60,785 bases of DNA from Pseudomonadota bacterium (lineage in GTDB: Bacteria > Pseudomonadota > Gammaproteobacteria > Steroidobacterales > Steroidobacteraceae), in NCBI GenBank assembly GCA_025351005.1, contig JANXWS010000075.1:1-60785 (forward strand), read 5' to 3'. This document shows positions 17,174-30,469 of the stretch, piece by piece. Below the pieces are notes generated by a model. That model ran no database searches and was not told where the DNA came from. It was given only the letters and a program-made list of their open reading frames with translations. Numbering within the stretch: position 1 is the stretch's first letter; each line of letters opens with the position of its first letter. A program made the position numbers and the translations under genes.

Positions 17174-18145
17174 GTGAGCGGTCTGCTGCTCGCGATAGTG
17201 GGGCTGCCGCTCGCGGGCGCGTTGCTGGTGGCGTCGCTGGGTCGCCAGCGCTTCGTCGACCCGGCGCGGGTGGCCGCGATCGTGGCCGCCGCCCACCTCG
17301 GGCTCGTGCTGCTGGTCGCCGGCGCGCTCGGATCCGGCCATTCTCCGCTCGCGCTCGATTGGCCGTGGGTGCCTGCCCTCGGGGTCCGCTTCGCGCTGCA
17401 TTGCGACGGACTCGCGTGCGTGTGCGCGCTCCTGGTCGCGGTCGCGGGCCTGCTCGCGATCCTGCGAGCGGACGGCTCGCCGGCGGCCGCCGCGAGCGGG
17501 GCCTCGGGGCCCGCGCTCACACTCGCGGCGGTCGCGCTCCTGCAGGGCCTGGTGCTCGCAGCGGATCTGGTGCAGCTCGTCATGTGCTGGGAGGCCAGTG
17601 CGCTCGCGACCTCACTGCTGGTAGGCGCGACTGCCGGGAATGCCGCGGGCCGCCTCGCCGCCCGGGTCGGTGCCGCCGTGGCCGGCGGCGGTGGGCTCGC
17701 GCTGCTGGTCGCCGTGCTGCTGATCGGCGACGCTGCCGGTGGCTACCTGCTGAGCCACCTCGCGCGGCCAGGGTCCGTGCTCAGGGTCTACCCGTTGTAC
17801 CCGCTGCTGCTCGCGCTCGTGCTCGCGGCGGCGTGCTCGCGGCTCGTGCTGTGGCCGCTGCAGGCCGGCGTGCCCGCTCGGTCGCCGGCCGCCGCCGGCG
17901 CCGGCCTGCTGCACGCCGCGACGGCGATGGTCGCGGGCCTCTACCTGCTGCTCCGGCTCGAGAATGCGCTCGGTGGCACGGCGGTCTGGCGGCGCGGCCT
18001 GGCGTTCGCGGCATTTGCGACGTTCGTCGCCAGCGGCGCGGCGGTGCTTGCGGGTCCCGAGTGGCTGCTGGTCGCGTGGCGGAGATTGCTCGGCCTGTTG
18101 CAGCGGCGGGGCGCGGACAGGCGACCCGCCGGGGCCCCGCCGTGA
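17174..18145 (+). CDS. Short NuoL/MrpA-like proton-translocation membrane subunit
   Basis: A 323-residue, highly hydrophobic protein matching the core of antiporter-like subunits. Glu140 in MCWEASALATSLLVG corresponds to the key TM5 glutamate, and HAATAMVAGLYLLLR (His247) to the conserved TM8 histidine motif. The TM7 lysine of NuoL (KSAQLPLQ) aligns with Arg223 in SRLVLWPLQ. The protein stops early: NuoL-type cores have about 14 membrane segments, and this one ends after roughly ten. The start is GTG 17174; the stop overlaps the next gene (GTGA). It may work only together with that subunit. Confidence 0.75.
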   Translation: MSGLLLAIVGLPLAGALLVASLGRQRFVDPARVAAIVAAAHLGLVLLVAGALGSGHSPLALDWPWVPALGVRFALHCDGLACVCALLVAVAGLLAILRADGSPAAAASGASGPALTLAAVALLQGLVLAADLVQLVMCWEASALATSLLVGATAGNAAGRLAARVGAAVAGGGGLALLVAVLLIGDAAGGYLLSHLARPGSVLRVYPLYPLLLALVLAAACSRLVLWPLQAGVPARSPAAAGAGLLHAATAMVAGLYLLLRLENALGGTAVWRRGLAFAAFATFVASGAAVLAGPEWLLVAWRRLLGLLQRRGADRRPAGAPP

Positions 18146-19584
18146 GCGCACTCGCACCGGCGCTGCCACTCGTGCTCGCGCTCGCCGCCGGCGCGCTGCT
18201 CGGTGTGCTCAGCGGTGCGGCGCTGCCGGTGCGTCGCGCCATCGCCGCAGGCGCACTCGCGCTCAACCTCGTGCTCGTGCTCGCGCTGGTCGTGCTCGCC
18301 GATCGTGGCGCGACCCTCGCGCTCAACATCGGCAGCGGCCCGGCCGGCGTCGCGCTCCAGCTCGTGCTCGATCGGCTCGCGGCCTGGATGCTGCTGATCA
18401 CGGCGACCGTCGCGCTGGTGGGCTCCGCGTACGCCTGCGGGACGGGCGCAGACCGCGAGCGGCCCCGCTTCCACGCCTGTGTCCAGTTCCAGCTGTTCGG
18501 GCTGCAGGGCTGCGTGTTGGCTGCCGATCTCTGCGCCCTGTTCCTGTTTACTGAGATTGCGGTGGTTGCTTCCTACGCGCTCGCCGCGCGCGCTCACGGC
18601 GCCGGCTGGCCGGCCGCGGGGCGGCGGGTGATGTTGCTGCAGCTCGCCGGCTCGATGCTGTTCGTCGGCGGCATCGGCTGCGTGGCCGTCGCGCTCGGCT
18701 CGACCGGCTACGCAGCTCTCGCCGTCGGCGTGCCGGTCACCCCGACGCTCGCCGCGGCGCGCACCGCCGGCGGCGCGCTGGTGCTGGCGGCGCTGGCGCT
18801 GCACGCGATGCTGCTGCCGTTCGCGGGCTGGCGGGCGCGCGAACGGACCGCGCACGTGCCGCTCGTGCTGCTGATCGTCGCGGGCGCCTACGGGCTCCTG
18901 CGACTCGACACGCTGATCCTGCCCTGCATTGGCGGCGGACCGTGCGGGCCGCTGCCGGCCGTCGTGCCGCTCGGTCTCGGCACGCTCGGCGCCGGTGCGA
19001 TCGGCGCGCTCGCGGTCGGCAAGGTGCGGCTGCTCGCGTTCCGGCTGCTGTTGTTTCCGTTTGGCTGGTTGCTGATTGCGGCCGGCAGCGGCCGCGACCT
19101 CGGCTTCACGGCGGCTATCTACGGGCTCGCGCATGCGGCGGTCGCTGGCATGGCGCTGTGCCTCGCGACGGACCTGGTCGCGCGGACGCGCGGTCCCCGG
19201 CCCGCATTTGCCCTGCTCTATGCCGGCGCGGCCGCAGGCATCGTCGGCTTGCCGCCGCTGTCCGGCTTCATGGCGAGGCTCGCGATTCTCGGTGCGACGG
19301 TTGCGGATGCGCTCGTCGTCTGGAGCATCGTGCTCGGCGCGTCGCTCGCCGGCCTGATCGCCGTCGTTCGTGCCGCTGGACGGATCTGGTGGAACGCGCC
19401 GCGGTCGCCGACGACCGCGCGCACGGTGCCGCGCATCGCCGTGGCCGCTGTCGTCGTCGCCGTCGCGCTGCAGGCACTGCTCGGGCTCGCCGCCGGTCCG
19501 GTCTTCGAGTTCGCCGGGCGCACCGAGCGCCAGGTCATCGACCGGGCCGGTTACATCACCGCGGCACTGACGTCGCGGCCGTGA
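18142..19584 (+). CDS. NuoN/MrpD-like proton-translocation membrane subunit
   Basis: A 480-residue polytopic protein of the complex I/Mrp antiporter-subunit family. Glu138 in FLFTEIAVVASYAL keeps the TM5 carboxylate; the TM7 position that is Lys in MrpD/NuoN aligns with His221 in LALHAMLLPFAGW. The GLPPLSGFMARL block near 400 is a family signature. It is coupled to the shorter NuoL-like gene, and no other nuo or mrp genes are in view, so this looks like a stand-alone two-subunit complex. Whether it translocates ions is uncertain given the altered lysines. Confidence 0.75.
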   Translation: MSALAPALPLVLALAAGALLGVLSGAALPVRRAIAAGALALNLVLVLALVVLADRGATLALNIGSGPAGVALQLVLDRLAAWMLLITATVALVGSAYACGTGADRERPRFHACVQFQLFGLQGCVLAADLCALFLFTEIAVVASYALAARAHGAGWPAAGRRVMLLQLAGSMLFVGGIGCVAVALGSTGYAALAVGVPVTPTLAAARTAGGALVLAALALHAMLLPFAGWRARERTAHVPLVLLIVAGAYGLLRLDTLILPCIGGGPCGPLPAVVPLGLGTLGAGAIGALAVGKVRLLAFRLLLFPFGWLLIAAGSGRDLGFTAAIYGLAHAAVAGMALCLATDLVARTRGPRPAFALLYAGAAAGIVGLPPLSGFMARLAILGATVADALVVWSIVLGASLAGLIAVVRAAGRIWWNAPRSPTTARTVPRIAVAAVVVAVALQALLGLAAGPVFEFAGRTERQVIDRAGYITAALTSRP

Positions 19585-19592
19585 GGCGCCCG

Positions 19593-19631
19593 CTGCCGAG
19601 CGGCAGTGGCGGCTGACGGCCGTAAACGGCC
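19593..19631 (+). other. Two small hairpins after the NuoN-like gene
   Basis: CTGCCG-AG-CGGCAG (19593-19606) and GGCCGT-AA-ACGGCC (19618-19631) are perfect 6-bp inverted repeats just downstream of the 19584 stop. Neither is followed by a U-run, so they are at best stabilising hairpins at the end of the transcript, not intrinsic terminators. Confidence 0.35.
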
Positions 19632-19636
19632 CTGAT

Positions 19637-19675
19637 AGGTCAGAAATTGACGTAATACGTCACTTCGCGTGACCT
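19637..19675. promoter_or_regulatory. Nested inverted repeats, candidate enhancer-protein binding site
   Basis: A perfect repeat TGACGT-AAT-ACGTCA (19648-19662) is flanked outward by AGGTCA (19637-19642) and TGACCT (19670-19675), giving four related TGAC half-sites within 39 bp. The centre lies about 96 bp upstream of the start predicted from the sigma-54 promoter, the usual distance for the upstream activating sequence of a sigma-54 enhancer-binding protein. Confidence 0.6.
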
Positions 19676-19694
19676 GGTTTCGCTAGAAATTATG

Positions 19695-19707
19695 TAAGTA
19701 ATTGAAA
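19695..19707 (-). promoter_or_regulatory. IHF-like site
   Basis: On the minus strand TTTCAATTACTTA matches the IHF consensus WATCAANNNNTTR at all but one specified position. It lies between the nested repeats and the sigma-54 promoter in an AT-rich stretch, where DNA bending by IHF commonly assists enhancer-bound activators. Confidence 0.45.
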
Positions 19708-19724
19708 AATATACTTTTAATGTC

Positions 19725-19741
19725 TTGGCACGAACATTGCT
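19725..19741 (+). promoter_or_regulatory. Sigma-54 (-24/-12) promoter
   Basis: TTGGCACG-AACA-TTGCT matches the consensus YTGGCACG-N4-TTGCW at every specified position, with GG at 19727-19728 and GC at 19739-19740. Transcription should begin near 19752. It is the only match to this consensus I noticed in the window. Confidence 0.8.
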
Positions 19742-19751
19742 TTATAGATAC

Positions 19752-19828
19752 CTGCAAGTCTCAACTCCCCCTGTGGTGTGAATCTTGGCGCCGACGAGCT
19801 TCCCCCAGCTCCCGGCGCCTTCTTTTTT
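19752..19828 (+). ncRNA. Candidate sigma-54-dependent small RNA or terminated leader
   Basis: From the predicted start to the end of the intrinsic terminator is about 77 nt. The 5' part is pyrimidine-rich and probably single-stranded, with a C-run at 19766-19771, and the terminator loop is UCCCCC; such C-rich loops can pair with ribosome-binding sites. No convincing coding sequence lies within it. It could be a free-standing regulatory RNA, as with sigma-54-dependent Qrr or GlmY RNAs, or an attenuated leader of the RND operon that begins 140 bp further on. No expression evidence is available here. Confidence 0.5.
19787..19828 (+). terminator. Intrinsic terminator
   Basis: GGCGCCG (19787-19793) pairs with CGGCGCC (19813-19819); an inner GAGCT (19796-19800) pairs with AGCTC (19807-19811) around a six-base loop. 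A T-rich tract, TTCTTTTTT (19820-19828), follows directly. The long GC stem plus U-run is the strongest terminator I saw in the window. Confidence 0.8.
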
Positions 19829-19844
19829 GTCCGCGCGTTCACCA

Positions 19845-19862
19845 AACCGGCTGTCGCCGGTT
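19845..19862 (+). other. Short perfect hairpin after the terminator
   Basis: AACCGGC-TGTC-GCCGGTT is a 7-bp perfect stem with a four-base loop lying between the terminator and the RND adaptor start. With no U-run it may be an operator or a second leader hairpin. Confidence 0.35.
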
Positions 19863-19967
19863 GCAAGCGATTCGTCGACCGCCGGCCTCGTTTCAGCGCG
19901 TTCGGCGGGGATTCGTCAGTGCGAACGAATAGAATCCCGTTCCCTCAGCGTCATCCGTGAAGCCGCC

Positions 19968-21182
19968 GTGAACGACGACGTCTCGCCGCACCTGGAGTCC
20001 CCCTCGTTTGGCGTCGGCCCGGACGCCATGCGCCCGCCGCTTGCCTCCCCGCCGGCAACGGCACGACAGCGCCTGCTGCGGCGTGGCTACGTCGTTGCGG
20101 CCGCGCTGGTTGCCGTGGCGGCGCTGGGAATCGTCTTCGCGATGCGCAGCAGCCACGCCGCCAAGGAGGGCCCGCCGGTCGAGCCCCCGCCGCTCGTAAC
20201 CGCGACTGCACCGGGGCGGTCCGCGTTCGCGCTCACGGTCAGTTTTACCGGCGCAATCGTCGCCCGCTACGACATGCCGATCGGCGTCGACAGCGAAGGC
20301 GGCCGAGTGGCCGCGGTGCTGGTCGAGGTCGGTGATCACGTCGCCCGCGGCCAGGCGCTCGCGCGCCTCGACACGTCGGTGCTCGCACCGCAGGTCGCGA
20401 GCCTGCGGGCCACGCTCGACCAGTACCGCGCCGAGGCCGTGCTCGCCGAGGCCGACTATCGGCGCGCCGCGGCGGTCGCCGAAAGCGTCGGCGCGCTTTC
20501 CAAGGAAGAGGTCGAAAGGCGCCGCTCGACGGTGGCGACGTCGGCGGCGCGCGTCAAGTCGGCGGAGGCGCAGGTCGCCGAGTCAGAGGCGCGGCTGCGA
20601 CGCACCGAGATCCGCGCGCCGGAGGACGGCGTCGTGCTGACGCGCACGGCCGAGGTCGGCCAGGCCGTCATGCCGGGCAGCGCGCCCTTGTTCCGCATGG
20701 CGCGTGGCGCGGACGTCGAGATGCGCGCCCAGGTCGCGGAGCAGGACCTGCCGCGCCTGCGGGTCGGCCAGCCCGCCGAGGTGCGCGTCACCGGCGTCCC
20801 GACCGCGTTCACCGGCAAGGTGCGCCTGCTGGGCGCCGTGATCGACCCGCAGACCCGCCTCGGCGAGGTACGCGTCGCGCTGCCGCACGATCCCAACCTG
20901 CGGCCGGGCGCGTTCGCGCGCGGCGAGGTCAATGTCGGCAGCGACGTGCGGCCGATCGTGGCGCAGACGGCGATGCTTTCCGATGCTTCGGGCACCTATG
21001 TCCTGATCGTCGGCCCCGACAACAAGGTCGTGCGGCGCGCGGTGCATTTCGGCGGTGCGCGGCCCGACGGCATCGTCATCGCGGACGGACTGGACGGCAG
21101 CGAACGCGTGGTCAGCACGGCCGGCGCCTTCCTGCGCGAGGGCGAAGTAGTGCGGGTCGCGGACGCCAAGGCAGTACCGTGA
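19968..21182 (+). CDS. RND efflux periplasmic adaptor (membrane fusion protein)
   Basis: Links an inner-membrane RND pump to an outer-membrane channel. There is one N-terminal membrane anchor (about residues 44-62, VVAAALVAVAALGIVFAM), then the split lipoyl halves (GGRVAAVLVEVGDHVARGQALARL and IRAPEDGVVLTR), a coiled-coil hairpin between them, and a beta-barrel. The start is uncertain: GTG 19968 gives 404 residues and ATG 20028 gives 384; the frame is open further upstream through the terminator, which argues against earlier starts. The stop overlaps the pump gene (GTGA). No outer-membrane partner gene is adjacent. Confidence 0.9.
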   Translation: MNDDVSPHLESPSFGVGPDAMRPPLASPPATARQRLLRRGYVVAAALVAVAALGIVFAMRSSHAAKEGPPVEPPPLVTATAPGRSAFALTVSFTGAIVARYDMPIGVDSEGGRVAAVLVEVGDHVARGQALARLDTSVLAPQVASLRATLDQYRAEAVLAEADYRRAAAVAESVGALSKEEVERRRSTVATSAARVKSAEAQVAESEARLRRTEIRAPEDGVVLTRTAEVGQAVMPGSAPLFRMARGADVEMRAQVAEQDLPRLRVGQPAEVRVTGVPTAFTGKVRLLGAVIDPQTRLGEVRVALPHDPNLRPGAFARGEVNVGSDVRPIVAQTAMLSDASGTYVLIVGPDNKVVRRAVHFGGARPDGIVIADGLDGSERVVSTAGAFLREGEVVRVADAKAVP

Positions 21183-24100
21183 AAAACATCTCGGCATGGG
21201 CGATAAAGCACCCGATCTTTCCGCTGGTGCTGTTCATGGTGCTGACCTTCGTCGGCATCACGGCGTTCATCCGCCTGCCGATCAACCTGAACCCCGACAT
21301 CTCGTTTCCGATGGTGCAGGTCACGGTCTCGCAGCCGGGCGCGGCGCCGACCGAGATGGAAACGCAGATCATGCAGAAGGTCGAGGGCAGCGTCGCCGGT
21401 GTCGGCAACGTGCACCGGATCACGTCGAAGGCCATCGAGGGCGTGGCGTTCATCTGGATCGAATTCGACATCGGCACGCCGATCGACCGGGCGGTCAGCG
21501 ACGTGCGCGACGCTGTCGCCCGCGTGCGTGTCGACCTGCCGGAGGGCATCCAGGAGCCGACCGTCAACCGGATCAACACGGAGGGCGGCGCGATCGCCTA
21601 TTACGCCGTCAGCACGACCTCGCTGACGGAGGAGCAGCTCAGCTGGTTCGTCGACAACGCGGTCACCAAGCGGCTGCTCGCGTTATCCGGCGTCGCCCAG
21701 GTCAACCGCGGCGGCGGCGTCAGCCGCGAGATCCGCGTCGAACTGGATCCGGCGCGCATGCAGGCGCTCGGCATCACGGCCGTGCAGGTCAACCAGCAGG
21801 TGCGGACGCTCAACCTCGACGCACCCGGTGGCCGCGCGCAGGTGGCCGGGGGCGAGCAGTCGATCAGAGTGCTCGGCGGGGCGCGCTCCGCCGCGGCGCT
21901 CGGCGCGACCCAGATCCAGGTGGCCGGCGGCCGCGTCGCGCGGCTCGACGACATTGCCGAGGTGCATGACGGCGTGGCGGAAGTGCGCTCGCTGTCGCGC
22001 CTGAATGGCCGGGCCGCGACGACCTTCGGTGTCTACCAGGCGCGTGGCGCGTCCGACGTCGCGACGCTGGCGCGCGTCGAGAAGGAGATCACGAAGCTGC
22101 TCGCCGCGAACCCGGGCGTCGCGATCAAGCGCGTGTTCACGACGGTCGAGTTCACGAACCAGAGCTACCACTCGGCGATCGAGGCGCTGGTCGAAGGCTC
22201 GATCCTCGCCGTGCTGGTTGTTTTCCTGTTCCTGCGCGACTGGCGCGCGACCGCGATCTCGGCGCTCGCGATCCCGCTGTCGGCCATCCCGACCTTCGCG
22301 TTCATGTCGGCGATGGATTTCACGCTGAACCAGATCAGCCTGCTGGCGCTGTCGCTGGTCGCGGGCGTGCTGGTCGACGATGCGATCGTGGAAATCGAGA
22401 ACATCATGCGCCATATGCGCATGGGCAAGACCGCCTACCAGGCGGCGCTCGACGCCGCCGACGAGATCGGGCTCGCGGTCGTCGCGACCTCGGCGACGAT
22501 CATTGCCGTGTTCATGCCGGTCAGCTTCATGGGTGGCATCAGCGGCCAGTACTTCAAGCAGTTCGGGCTCGTGGTTGCGGCAGCGGTGTTCTTCTCGCTC
22601 CTGGTCGCGCGCCTGATTACACCGGTGGTCGCCGCCTTCACGCTGCGCGCGGAAGGGTTCCGGCCGCACCTCGACGGCCGCGTCATGCGCTGGTACCTGA
22701 GCACGCTCAAGCTCTGCGTCCACTACCGCTGGCGCACGCTGCTCGGCGGCCTCGCGGTCTTCATCCTTTCGATCGGCGGCCTGGTGCTGATTCCGAAGAC
22801 GGCCGTTCCCAACCAGGATTCCGGCAGCAGCCAGATCCAGATCGAGCTGCCGCCGGGCGTGCGCCTCGCGCAGACCTCGCGCGTCTCGGCGCAGGCCACC
22901 GAGATCCTGCGCCGGCACAAGGAAGTGAGCGACGTAGTGGAGTCGATCGGCAGCGACGACGACGGTCAGGTCCGCAACGCGTTTCTTTACGTGTCGCTCG
23001 TGCCGCGCAAGCAGCGCGCGCTCAGCCAGCGGCAGTTCGAGGATCTGGTCACGCCCGAGCTGCGGGCGATTCCCGACGCGCACGTGCAGTTCCAGGGCGG
23101 CTTCGGAGGCCGCGACGTGACGCTGTTCATCGTCGGCGACGACCCGGTGCTGACCGACGCCACGGCCCGCAAGGTCGTCGCCGAGCTGCGGGGCCTCAAG
23201 GAGCTGCGCGATCCGCGCATCGATGGCGACCTGCCGCGGCCCGAAATGATCATCCGGCCACGCCTCGACCTGGCGGCCGAGCTCGGCGTCACGGTGCAGG
23301 CGATCAGCCAGACGATGCGGATCGCGACGCTCGGCGACCTGCCGCAGAACGGCGCCAAGTTCTCGCTTTCCGACCGTCAGGTGCCGATCCGCGTCAGCCT
23401 CAAGGAGTCGGCGCGCCAGGACCTTGCCACCATCGAGAACCTGCCGGTGCCGACGGCGAGTGGCGGCACCGTGCCGCTCAAGGCCGTCGCCGAGATCTCC
23501 TTCGGCCAGGGCCCGGCGACCGTGCGCCGCTACAACCAGAGCCGGCGCTTCTTCATCGGTGCCGACCTCGCGCCCGGCTACGAGCTGAGCGACGCGCAGA
23601 AGAAGATCGAGGCGCTGCCGGCCATGAAGAACATGCCGCAGGGCGTGCACAACGAGCCGGTCGGCAACTTTGAGTTCATGCAGGAGCTGATGACCAACTT
23701 CGCGCTCGCGATCGCTGCCGGCGTGCTGATGGTGTTCGCGGTGCTGGTGCTGCTGTTCGCACGCGTATTCCAGCCGCTGACGATCCTGTCGGCGCTGCCG
23801 CTGTCGCTCGGCGGCGTGATCCTGGCGCTCATCATCCGCCAGATGGCGTTTTCGCTGCCGGTGTTCATCGGCGTGCTGATGCTGATGGGCATCGTCGCCA
23901 AGAACTCCATCCTGCTGGTCGATTTCGCGATCGAGGAAATGCGAGCCGGCAAGGATCGCCTGACGGCGCTGGTCGAGGCGGGCCACAAGCGTGCCCAGCC
24001 GATCGTCATGACCAGCGTCGCGATGATCGCCGGCATGCTGCCGGTCGCGATCGGAATCGGTGACAGCTCCGAATTCCGCGCGCCGATGGCGGTCTCGGTG

Positions 24101-24277
24101 ATCGGCGGCATCACCACGTCGACCTTCCTGACGCTGGTGATCGTGCCGGCGATGTTCACGGTGGTGGACGACATCGAGCGCTGGATGTCGCCGAAGTTCG
24201 GGCGGCTGCTGGCCCGCGAGCGCACTCCACCTGGCGGGGCACTGAAGCCCGCGCCGGAACCCGCCCGGCAGGCCTGA
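21179..24277 (+). CDS. RND efflux pump, inner-membrane permease
   Basis: Proton-driven tripartite efflux pump, 1032 residues from GTG 21179. It shows the duplicated RND layout: one membrane segment, a large periplasmic loop, then a membrane bundle, twice. VLVDDAIVEIEN in TM4 carries the two Asp of the proton relay of hydrophobe/amphiphile exporters, and KNSILLVDFA marks TM10. The substrate is unknown. A distinct system from the one at 37794, with its own adaptor. Confidence 0.95.
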   Translation: MKNISAWAIKHPIFPLVLFMVLTFVGITAFIRLPINLNPDISFPMVQVTVSQPGAAPTEMETQIMQKVEGSVAGVGNVHRITSKAIEGVAFIWIEFDIGTPIDRAVSDVRDAVARVRVDLPEGIQEPTVNRINTEGGAIAYYAVSTTSLTEEQLSWFVDNAVTKRLLALSGVAQVNRGGGVSREIRVELDPARMQALGITAVQVNQQVRTLNLDAPGGRAQVAGGEQSIRVLGGARSAAALGATQIQVAGGRVARLDDIAEVHDGVAEVRSLSRLNGRAATTFGVYQARGASDVATLARVEKEITKLLAANPGVAIKRVFTTVEFTNQSYHSAIEALVEGSILAVLVVFLFLRDWRATAISALAIPLSAIPTFAFMSAMDFTLNQISLLALSLVAGVLVDDAIVEIENIMRHMRMGKTAYQAALDAADEIGLAVVATSATIIAVFMPVSFMGGISGQYFKQFGLVVAAAVFFSLLVARLITPVVAAFTLRAEGFRPHLDGRVMRWYLSTLKLCVHYRWRTLLGGLAVFILSIGGLVLIPKTAVPNQDSGSSQIQIELPPGVRLAQTSRVSAQATEILRRHKEVSDVVESIGSDDDGQVRNAFLYVSLVPRKQRALSQRQFEDLVTPELRAIPDAHVQFQGGFGGRDVTLFIVGDDPVLTDATARKVVAELRGLKELRDPRIDGDLPRPEMIIRPRLDLAAELGVTVQAISQTMRIATLGDLPQNGAKFSLSDRQVPIRVSLKESARQDLATIENLPVPTASGGTVPLKAVAEISFGQGPATVRRYNQSRRFFIGADLAPGYELSDAQKKIEALPAMKNMPQGVHNEPVGNFEFMQELMTNFALAIAAGVLMVFAVLVLLFARVFQPLTILSALPLSLGGVILALIIRQMAFSLPVFIGVLMLMGIVAKNSILLVDFAIEEMRAGKDRLTALVEAGHKRAQPIVMTSVAMIAGMLPVAIGIGDSSEFRAPMAVSVIGGITTSTFLTLVIVPAMFTVVDDIERWMSPKFGRLLARERTPPGGALKPAPEPARQA

Positions 24278-24313
24278 GGCCGGGCGGCTTCCGACCGCCA
24301 GTTCGATCCGCGC

Positions 24314-24335
24314 GCATTGATCCTAGTATCAATGC
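24314..24335. repeat. Inverted repeat sharing an arm with the long palindrome
   Basis: GCATTGAT (24314-24321) and ATCAATGC (24328-24335) are perfect 8-bp arms around CCTAGT. The right arm is also the left end of the 42-bp palindrome, and GCATTGA recurs at 24364-24370, so two hairpins compete for the same bases. Confidence 0.6.
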
Positions 24336-24370
24336 TGCTATGCATCATCGATGATGCATAGCAGCATTGA
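24329..24370. repeat. 42-bp perfect palindrome before gltB
   Basis: Every base from 24329 to 24370 pairs with its mirror around 24349/24350; the centre reads ATCATCGATGAT and the next pair outward (24328/24371) fails. Its right end, TTGA, is part of the candidate gltB -35 element. There is no U-run, so it is unlikely to be an intrinsic terminator for the RND operon ending at 24277. Confidence 0.85.
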
Positions 24371-24395
24371 CCGTGCGTACCGGCGTCTTCATAGT
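24367..24395 (+). promoter_or_regulatory. Candidate sigma-70 promoter of gltBD
   Basis: TTGACC (24367-24372) and CATAGT (24390-24395) are spaced by 17 bp, four of six matches in the -10. It starts inside the right end of the 42-bp palindrome, so a protein or cruciform on the palindrome could affect its use. Start of transcription would be near 24402, about 43 bp before gltB. Confidence 0.45.
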
Positions 24396-24444
24396 GCAGC
24401 GTCACTTGTCGACGACGCCCGCTGCGCGGGTGCGAGGATCGGGG

Positions 24445-30395
<5,951 letters not shown>

Positions 30396-30469
30396 CGCGG
30401 CGGTCGAGCGGTGCGGTTGCGCTAGACTTCGGGGCCCAGCCGCAAGGCGCGCCCTGACGGCGGCGCAGC

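Noticed and set aside
17174-19584. DabA/DabB inorganic-carbon uptake system
   Set aside because: DabB is a NuoL-like subunit, but there is no DUF2309 (DabA) gene next to the pair, so the assignment has no support.
19702-19932. Small open frame of 76 codons across the sigma-54 promoter and terminator
   Set aside because: It would have to be transcribed from upstream of the promoter, and it runs through the terminator stem. It has no ribosome site or recognisable sequence.
24329-24370. The long palindrome as the intrinsic terminator of the RND operon
   Set aside because: The stem is strong but no U-run follows on either strand, and its right end forms part of a promoter-like sequence.
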